11,675 bases of DNA from Promethearchaeota archaeon (GTDB lineage Archaea; Asgardarchaeota; Lokiarchaeia; Sigyniarchaeales; SOKP01), in contig JAEORV010000012.1 of assembly GCA_016840695.1 (NCBI GenBank), forward strand, positions 1 through 11,675, given 5' to 3'. Position numbers and translations under genes: made by a program. Position 1 is the stretch's first letter; every line of letters starts with the position of its first letter. This document shows positions 7,210 through 11,675 of this stretch, one piece after another. The notes under the pieces were generated by a model. The model worked only from the letters and a program-made list of their open reading frames with translations, did not search any database and was not told the DNA's origin.

Positions 7210-8472
7210 TTATTTAACCTCCTTCTTTTTCTCTACTTTATGTATTAAATTAACGAAAAATTCAGAAACATCTTTTATTTCAATTGACGCAATATCCTCA
7301 AAATCGTTTTGAAGACAAGAAAAATGAAGGATGCACTTTGGGCAGGAAGTCACCATCGTGGTACCTGCAGCTTTTGCTTCTAAAAGTCGTTTATATCTTA
7401 ACGCCTTGGATCTTTCATTACAATTCATCCAAGAGCTCACACCGCAACACAACGCATTTTTCTTATTATGTTCCATTTCGTTGAAAGAATAACCTAAACT
7501 TTTTAATTTTCCAAACATCTCACGAATATCTTCTATTAGAGTGCTCTCTTTCGGTAAAAACCTATTTAGCCGGCAAGGGTCGTGATACGTGAATTGAACA
7601 TCAACTAACTTGTCATCTGGATTTTTAAATTCGATTTCTCCTTGCTTCCATTTCTCGTAGATGTATTCTAAAACATGTTTTACTTCAAACTTGTCGCTAA
7701 AATCGTCAAATAACTTTGAATATTCCACTTTTAAAGTTCGATATCCTTCAGCGCAGGAAGTTATGATGGTTGAAACTCCCGCTCTTTCAAATAATTCGTA
7801 ATTCTTCTTTGCTAAGTCGATGAAGGCTTCGAATTTACCTTGCCCCCAGTATAAATCGTGACCACAACAACTCTCGTCTTTCCGGACGACAATTGGTTTA
7901 TCTTCAATTTTAGAGATTATTTTTAAAGTGTCAGAAGGAACATTATCCAATTCGTCAAACTCAAATTTAAAATATGGTTGACATCCAACAAAATACATGA
8001 TCTCTCCTGTATCGGAGATTTCACATTCTTTTGGAACCCAACTAAGATCCCGTTTTGGTTCCATGTGTGAATAACTCATGAGTTCTGAAATAGTCGTGTA
8101 CATGGCTTTATGAGCGATACTGTCATCCAAACATTGTGCATCTCTCTGCCTCATTTTATATCTTGCCATTCTCACGATGTCAGCAAAATTTACATCCTCT
8201 GGACAATTCTGCAAGCAGCTATTGCATGTTAGACAATCGTTTAAAATGCCACTAGTAATTATCTTCTCTTCAAATCCTTCTAAAATTTCTTGAATAATTC
8301 TACTAGGTGTAAATTTTTGAACTTTAGATAATTGACAAATTCCAGAACATCGGGCGCATTGATAACATCTCCTTAGTAACTTTCTCATTTTAGGTTCATA
8401 AATCTTATCCATGTAAACTTCATTATCGCTGAAAACTGGTTTTATTTCTCCCTTCTTCTTCATTTGAGTCAT
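7210..8472 (-). CDS. hdrD: HdrD-like heterodisulfide reductase subunit (HdrC-HdrB fusion)
   Basis: This 420-residue soluble protein has the HdrD layout: an HdrC-like part with two [4Fe-4S] motifs (Cys36/39/42/46 and Cys80/83/86/90), followed by an HdrB-like part with two CCG domains that in HdrB bind the disulfide-reducing clusters. CCG domain 2 is complete (Cys300, Cys342-Cys343-Gly, Cys377xxCys380). Domain 1 has Cys164, Cys202-Cys203-Gly and Cys240, but the last cysteine is replaced (CAEG). There is no membrane segment and no HdrE neighbour, so it most likely works with the HdrA encoded two bases downstream as a soluble complex. The disulfide or other acceptor is unknown, since no methyl-CoM reductase genes are seen. 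The ATG at 8470-8472 has only a weak ribosome site; an in-frame ATG at 8461-8463 is an alternative start. Confidence 0.9.
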   Translation of the reverse strand: MTQMKKKGEIKPVFSDNEVYMDKIYEPKMRKLLRRCYQCARCSGICQLSKVQKFTPSRIIQEILEGFEEKIITSGILNDCLTCNSCLQNCPEDVNFADIVRMARYKMRQRDAQCLDDSIAHKAMYTTISELMSYSHMEPKRDLSWVPKECEISDTGEIMYFVGCQPYFKFEFDELDNVPSDTLKIISKIEDKPIVVRKDESCCGHDLYWGQGKFEAFIDLAKKNYELFERAGVSTIITSCAEGYRTLKVEYSKLFDDFSDKFEVKHVLEYIYEKWKQGEIEFKNPDDKLVDVQFTYHDPCRLNRFLPKESTLIEDIREMFGKLKSLGYSFNEMEHNKKNALCCGVSSWMNCNERSKALRYKRLLEAKAAGTTMVTSCPKCILHFSCLQNDFEDIASIEIKDVSEFFVNLIHKVEKKKEVK

Positions 8473-8490
8473 TTTACTTTACCCAATCGT

Positions 8491-8498
8491 TATAAATT
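8491..8498 (-). promoter_or_regulatory. possible TATA box of the Cys hdr operon
   Basis: On the minus strand the sequence AATTTATA lies about 20 bases before the first ATG (8472) and 30 before the second (8463). With the usual archaeal spacing the transcript would start near 8465-8469. That would favour a leaderless mRNA that uses the second ATG, shortening the HdrD-like protein by three residues. Confidence 0.35.
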
Positions 8499-8576
8499 GT
8501 AATCTTTTCTAATAATTCTCTACTTTTTATCATTATCACTATAATAAGAATCATGTTGGGGATTTAATTTATCTTT

Positions 8577-8593
8577 CGATTATATTTTAATCG
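8577..8593. repeat. inverted repeat CGATTA / TAATCG
   Basis: Perfect 6-bp arms with a 5-base loop (TATTT). The right arm overlaps AATCGTG (8589-8595), whose inverted copy CACGATT lies at 8654-8660. In the middle of a divergent promoter region these are plausible regulator-binding arms; no T-run follows, so they are not an obvious terminator. Confidence 0.4.
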
Positions 8594-8718
8594 TGCCCAT
8601 TAATGATAATTTGGTAAATCTTTTACAGAAAAAATGTTTCACTTCATATAACACACGATTGAAGATAATAAAACTCAAAAAAAACAAACAAAAAAATTAT
8701 TAAATTTCTGAGTTGCAC

Positions 8719-8746
8719 TAATAAAAGATAAGATTTAGTTTTATTA
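8719..8746. repeat. inverted repeat TAATAAAA / TTTTATTA
   Basis: Perfect 8-bp arms enclose a 12-base loop (8727-8738) upstream of the Sec hdrA promoter region. The arms are A/T only, so chance is a fair explanation in this background. It lacks an AUGA/UGA core and does not look like a 5' SECIS. Confidence 0.3.
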
Positions 8747-8790
8747 TCCGAAAATTAAAATTTATTCAATTATTTCCTACTTCAAGGAGA

Positions 8791-8810
8791 TTTTAAATTA
8801 TAATTTAAAA
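8791..8810. promoter_or_regulatory. 20-bp A/T palindrome, likely TATA region of the Sec hdr operon
   Basis: The 20 bases TTTTAAATTATAATTTAAAA are a perfect palindrome, centred about 51 bases before the hdrA ATG. The purine run AAGGAGA (8784-8790) lies directly upstream, as a BRE element would. A transcript starting about 25 bases downstream would carry a leader of roughly 25-30 bases that includes the AGGTGG ribosome site. Confidence 0.45.
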
Positions 8811-8840
8811 AATTTAAAAATTATTGGTGGTACATAACAA

Positions 8841-8846
8841 AGGTGG
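8841..8846 (+). promoter_or_regulatory. ribosome binding site of Sec hdrA
   Basis: AGGTGG lies five bases before the ATG at 8852 and matches the archaeal anti-Shine-Dalgarno core. It fixes the start at 8852, 48 bases upstream of the first in-frame UGA, and so argues that the region before the first UGA is translated. Confidence 0.75.
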
Positions 8847-8851
8847 ATTTG

Positions 8852-10849
8852 ATGTCTGAAAATCAGACCAATGCTAAAATAGGAGTCTATGTTTGTCGGT
8901 GAGGAGTAAATATCGGTGCTGCTGTTGATTGCGATGCTGTCAGAGAATTCGCAGAGGCCTTACCTAATGTAGTCCATACTAGATGCAATGATTTTACATG
9001 TAGCGACCCTGGGCAAGAACAAATAAAAAACGATATCATGGAGTTAGGTTTAGATAGAGTCGTTGTTGCCTCTTGAACTCCCAAAATTCACGAACCTACT
9101 TACAGGTCGGTATTATCTGATGCGGGATTGAGCCCATATTTCTTTCAAATGGTCAATATACGGGAACATTGTTCCTTCGTCCATTTTGACGATCGTGGAA
9201 AAGCAACGGAGAAAGCTAAAAGACTAGTTCAAGGGGGAGTGAATCGTGCGAGAGAATTAGAAGTAATCCCTCGAAAAGAAATACCCGTTGAAAGAGCTGC
9301 GTTAGTTATTGGAGCGGGAATTGCAGGTATGAATGCTGCGTTGGATTTAGCAAATCAAGGGATACAGGTGCATCTTGTCGAAAAAGAACCCACAATTGGT
9401 GGCATGATGGCAATGTTAGACAGGATATTTCCAACGGACGATTGTGGAATATGAGTCCTGGCACCAATCATGGTAAACGCCGCAAAACACCCCAATATCA
9501 CGCTTTATACTTATAGCGAAGTTGTAGAGTTTAGCGGCAACACGGGCAATTTCAATGTAAAAATACGAAAAAACGCGAGATATGTGGACGAAAAGAAATG
9601 CACGGGCTGCGGTCTGTGTACAACGAAATGTCCCATAAAAGTTCCGAGGGAATTCGACCGTGGTATCGGCGAACGAGGTGCCATTTATATACCTTTTCCT
9701 CAAGCTGTTCCCAAAATAGCTTTAATCGATAAGGAAGCATGTATTGACTGCAAGAATTGCCAGAGAGCGTGCCTTGCTGAAGCAATTGATTTTGAACAAG
9801 AGCCAGAATACATTGATGTGAAAGTAGGTGCCGTCATCGTTGCAACCGGGTATGATGAATATCCAATAATGAAGTATAACGATTATAATTACGGAATATT
9901 ACCTGATGTCATAACCCAAATTGAACTTGAGCGGATGTTAAGTCCAATCGGACCTACGGGTGGACATGTATATCGTGTATCGGATGGAAAGGTACCTAAA
10001 AAGATCGCAATGATACAATGTGTTGGTTCGCGATCCGTGAACGGCAATCCTTATTGTTCGGTTGTTTGCTGCAGTGTTGCGCTGAAAAACGCTCAATTGT
10101 TAAAACAAGAATACCCTGATATAGAAATAACGCTATTTTATATAGATATTCGAACACCAGATAAGGGAAACGAAGAATATTATAGAAAAGTAAGGGATTA
10201 CGATATTAACATCATTCGAGGAAAGGTTGGCGAAATCACGCAAGATCCTGAAACTAATAAATTAAATGTAAGAGCATATTCGTCTCTAACTGATAATATT
10301 ATTAACTTAGACGCAGATCTCGTTGTCTTGTCAACAGGAATTATTCCTTCAAAAGGAACCGAAGAGGCGATTGAAACGCTCGGATTATCCAAGGGACCAA
10401 GCGGATTTTTATCTGAAAATCATGTGTGTTTGAGCCCTCAAGAAACAAAAAACGTCGGAATTTACATCTGTGGATGTGCAGCGGGTCCAAAAAACATTCC
10501 GTATTCTGTTTCCACAGCGTTAGCAGCTTCAAGCAAAGCTGCGATCATTTTATCAAGTGATACTTATAGTCAGGAACTCATTATTGCTGAAGTAAATGAC
10601 GATCTCTGTATGGGATGCCATAGGTGCGAAAAACTCTGCGAATACGAAGCGATTCGCGTGAACGAACAGGATATTGCAGTTGTTGACGATTTAAAATGCA
10701 AGGGCTGCGGTGTATGCGTTACCTCTTGTCCTGCAAGGGCAATTGACTTGAAATATTATAGAGAAAAGCAACTCACGGAAGAAGTCAAGGGAATTGGAGC
10801 TTTTTGCGTAGAGACAGCTGATATAAAAAAAGAAGCCGTAAAGGAGTAA
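8852..10849 (+). CDS. hdrA: HdrA selenoprotein with three Sec residues
   Basis: Classical HdrA, 665 residues when three in-frame UGA codons are read as Sec (residues 17, 75, 201). Order of parts: HdrA N-domain with VCRU (14-17), FTCS (48-51), ASUTP (73-77) and EHCS (106-109); FAD-binding VIGAGIAG (152-159); FPTDDCGIU (193-201); inserted ferredoxin pair (Cys250/253/256/260 and Cys297/300/303/307); YCSVVCC region; C-terminal ferredoxin pair (Cys586/589/592/596 and Cys616/619/622/626). Each Sec aligns with a Cys of the 1035-residue paralogue: VCHC, ASCTP and FPTLDCSLC. The surrounding reading frame is intact and conserved on both sides of every UGA, so decay or sequencing error is very unlikely. 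Sec-containing HdrA is known in methanogens, and Lokiarchaeota selenoproteins with several Sec residues have been described. Without Sec decoding the product would stop after 16 residues. The gene ends in UAA, 20 bases before mvhD. Confidence 0.95.
8900..8902 (+). other. UGA codon read as Sec17 of HdrA
   Basis: Gives VCRUG in the HdrA N-domain, aligned with VCHCG (Cys463) of the Cys paralogue. This cysteine pair belongs to the presumed cluster-binding set of the N-domain. Confidence 0.92.
9074..9076 (+). other. UGA codon read as Sec75 of HdrA
   Basis: Gives VASUTPKIHE, aligned with VASCTPRTHE (Cys521) of the Cys paralogue, a highly conserved HdrA motif. Confidence 0.93.
9452..9454 (+). other. 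UGA codon read as Sec201 of HdrA
   Basis: Gives FPTDDCGIUVLAP, aligned with FPTLDCSLCILAP (Cys56) of the Cys paralogue, next to the FAD-binding fold. Confidence 0.93.
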
Positions 10850-10869
10850 ACTAATAGAGATGAATAATC

Positions 10870-11289
10870 ATGACAGAAACGAAAACAGAACTTTCAAGGA
10901 GAATTATTGCGTTTGGTTGCGATAAATGAGGATATTCTGCCGCAGATTTAACAGGAACTACTCGAAAACTTTATACTACTGATGTTCATATAATAAGAGT
11001 GAAGTGCACGGGAAGAATCGGGATTCATATAATCATGGATGCGTTTCTCAATGGAGTAGATGGCGTAGCAATAATCTCTTGAAAGGAAGGTGAATGCGAA
11101 TTCGGAAGAGGAAACATGAACACATACGAACACGTTAACTTCTTAAAGAAGCTTTTCGATCATTTAGGAATTTCTGGAGATAGAATACAGCAATATTTCT
11201 GTTCAGCAGCGGAAGTGGAAAAGTTTATATCTTCTGTAGAAGATATTTCCAAAAAAATTCACGCGTTACCTCCTCTACCAAAAAAATAA
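10870..11289 (+). CDS. mvhD: MvhD/VhuD selenoprotein with two Sec residues
   Basis: MvhD adaptor with one [2Fe-2S] cluster, expected to feed electrons to the HdrA encoded 20 bases upstream. It is 139 residues when two in-frame UGA codons are read as Sec (20 and 71). FGCDKU (15-20) aligns with FCCNWC of the Cys form, VKCTGR (44-49) with VMCSGR, and SUKEGEC (70-76) with GCHIGDC. So Cys21, 24, 50, 75 and 80 of the Cys form correspond to Cys17, Sec20, Cys46, Sec71 and Cys76, while the first Cys of the CC pair is Gly16. The downstream half (TYEHVNFLKKLFDHLGI) matches the family and shows the frame is real. Sec-containing VhuD is known from methanogens. The ATG at 10870 follows an in-frame UGA at 10861 and has only a weak AGAGATGA ribosome site. 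The gene ends in UAA. Confidence 0.93.
10927..10929 (+). other. UGA codon read as Sec20 of MvhD
   Basis: Gives GCDKUGYSAADL, aligned with CCNWCSYAGADL of the Cys paralogue, a conserved [2Fe-2S]-region cysteine. Confidence 0.92.
11080..11082 (+). other. UGA codon read as Sec71 of MvhD
   Basis: Gives IISUKEGEC, aligned with LSGCHIGDC (Cys75) of the Cys paralogue. The following conserved Cys is kept as Cys76. Confidence 0.91.
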
Positions 11290-11360
11290 TCCGAATGAGG
11301 ATGAATATCCAATAAAAATAATAGATTGGATACAACTGACCCTTAGCTAGGGTGTTCGGA
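11290..11360 (+). promoter_or_regulatory. candidate SECIS element in the 3'UTR of Sec mvhD
   Basis: A structured stretch begins right after the mvhD UAA. Apical stem: TATCCAAT (11306-11313) pairs with ATTGGATA (11325-11332), 8 bp, around an 11-base A-rich loop. Below it, 5' ATGAA (11301-11305) faces 3' TGAC (11337-11340), which gives U·C, tandem G·A/A·G and A-U: the kink-turn quartet of eukaryote-type SECIS elements with its conserved preceding A. A lower stem TGAGG (11296-11300) pairs with CCTTA (11341-11345). Outer arms TCCGAA (11290-11295) and TTCGGA (11355-11360) also pair. Weak points: a 4-base CAAC bulge (11333-11336), a short apical stem, and a competing hairpin ACCCT/AGGGT (11339-11353). 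The fold was made by eye. Confidence 0.6.
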
Positions 11361-11366
11361 ATGAAG

Positions 11367-11380
11367 TTTAAAATTTTAAA
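11367..11380 (+). promoter_or_regulatory. A/T palindrome, possible TATA region of the next gene
   Basis: TTTAAAATTTTAAA is a perfect 14-bp palindrome centred about 34 bases before the ATG at 11408, close to archaeal TATA spacing for a nearly leaderless transcript. It resembles the palindrome ahead of the Sec hdrA gene, though A/T richness alone could give both. It lies just after the SECIS candidate, so it may mark the end of that 3'UTR. Confidence 0.3.
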
Positions 11381-11407
11381 TAAGTAATAAAAGAATTGTA
11401 ATATAGA

Positions 11408-11675
11408 ATGGCAACTGAAAAAGATTTAACATGGGAATTTTTACATAGCGTTAATGAAACGCTAGATTCATATAGAGTTCGGGCGTTAATAGACGCCAAA
11501 AAAGATATCTTAGAAGCAGGGATTTACAACGAATCTCAATACTACGATATTTTATTCAAAATGTTTGACGAGGAAAGGTTGAAATACGCTTTATATGATT
11601 TTTTAAAAGATAATCAAGATAATAATTATAATACAATTAAAAAATATTCTCAAGATAATTCAATTGAATTTAGTA
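11408..11675 (+). CDS. unrecognised protein, N-terminal part only (cut by window end)
   Basis: An open frame from ATG at 11408 runs to the window edge without a stop (89 codons visible, starting MATEKDLTWEFLHSVNETL). It is acidic and Asn/Asp/Tyr-rich, probably mostly helical, with no Cys, membrane segment or recognised motif. The last 20 visible residues become a low-complexity Asn/Lys/Ser linker, which suggests that a second domain lies beyond. There is no GGAGG site. It is 118 bases after Sec mvhD on the same strand and could be co-transcribed or have its own promoter. The function is not recognised. Confidence 0.65.
   Translation, partial: MATEKDLTWEFLHSVNETLDSYRVRALIDAKKDILEAGIYNESQYYDILFKMFDEERLKYALYDFLKDNQDNNYNTIKKYSQDNSIEFS

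Larger units (their letters stand above)
8473..8851. promoter_or_regulatory. divergent intergenic region between the Cys and Sec hdr operons
   Basis: These 379 bases separate two divergently transcribed hdr operons and hold no convincing gene. Visible content: a TATA-like AATTTATA on the minus strand near 8491-8498, a CGATTA/TAATCG hairpin (8577-8593), widely spaced arms AATCGTG (8589-8595) and CACGATT (8654-8660), an 8-bp A/T inverted repeat (8719-8746), a 20-bp A/T palindrome (8791-8810), and a plus-strand ribosome site (8841-8846). The repeated ATCG core in an otherwise A/T background is the best candidate for a shared operator. Confidence 0.6.

Noticed and set aside
8719..8746. 5' SECIS for hdrA in the divergent intergenic region.
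   Set aside because: The inverted repeat is A/T only and has no AUGA/UGA kink-turn core or archaeal GAA/A bulge; it also lies upstream of the likely transcript start.
95..10532. Shorter open frames on the opposite strand of cofC, the coiled-coil gene, serS, both hdrA genes and hdrD (for example minus 9416-9703 or plus 2868-3356).
   Set aside because: They lie inside genes with clear family motifs on the other strand, show no motif of their own, and have low-complexity or unnatural composition.
8852..11289. The UGA-interrupted hdrA and mvhD as pseudogenes or sequencing errors.
   Set aside because: Five out of five in-frame stops are UGA, none UAA or UAG, there are no frameshifts, every UGA aligns with a Cys, and the flanking motifs are intact.
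11339..11353. ACCCT/AGGGT hairpin as a factor-independent terminator.
   Set aside because: It has only 5 bp and no T-run after it; it more likely belongs to, or competes with, the SECIS fold.
1..11675. CRISPR arrays, insertion sequences, tRNA or rRNA genes.
   Set aside because: No spaced direct repeats, transposase frames, target-site duplications, cloverleaf-like GGTTCRANYCC arms or rRNA cores were seen on either strand.

Overview
This AT-rich window reads as a chromosome piece of a selenocysteine-using archaeon. The best guess is an Asgard (Lokiarchaeota-like) lineage. Supporting signs: archaeal HdrA/MvhD electron-transfer genes without the methanogenesis genes, a CofC-like gene of F420 synthesis, TATA-like promoters, GGAGG/AGGTGG ribosome sites, and two genes that need in-frame UGA codons read as selenocysteine (Sec). 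A 3'UTR hairpin downstream of them can form the AUGA/UGA core of a eukaryote-type SECIS, a trait described for Lokiarchaeota selenoprotein genes. The taxon is an inference; no marker gene in the window settles it.

Layout. Left part (1-3444): a CofC-like gene on + (36-764), convergent with a minus-strand pair made of a long coiled-coil protein (767-2008) and seryl-tRNA synthetase (2039-3328). Middle (3445-8472): a tight minus-strand operon, transcribed right to left, encoding an HdrD-like HdrC-HdrB fusion (7210-8472), a 1035-residue HdrA with two FAD modules (4100-7207), a cysteine-only MvhD (3659-4096) and a 63-residue unknown protein (3445-3636). A 379-bp intergenic region (8473-8851) with several inverted repeats separates this from a divergent plus-strand operon. 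Right part (8852-11675): a classical 665-residue HdrA containing three Sec codons (8852-10849), an MvhD containing two Sec codons (10870-11289), a candidate SECIS in the following 118 bp, and the start of an unrecognised gene cut by the window edge (11408 onward).

How they work together. HdrA is the flavin-bifurcating core, MvhD the [2Fe-2S] adaptor that passes electrons from a hydrogenase or formate dehydrogenase to HdrA, and HdrC/HdrB the arm that delivers electrons to a disulfide or another acceptor. The window thus has a complete all-Cys HdrD-HdrA-MvhD unit back to back with a Sec-containing HdrA-MvhD pair that lacks its own HdrB/C. No hydrogenase subunit is present, so the electron donor and acceptor are unknown.

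Most notable points: five UGA codons each sit exactly where the Cys paralogue next door, or the family, has a conserved cysteine. Ordinary gene calling would break both genes: hdrA would appear as fragments starting near 9128 and 9470, and mvhD would be missed altogether. In addition, the Cys-type hdrA ends in UGA, and the following mvhD is in the same frame only two codons later, so UGA decoding would give an HdrA-MvhD fusion.
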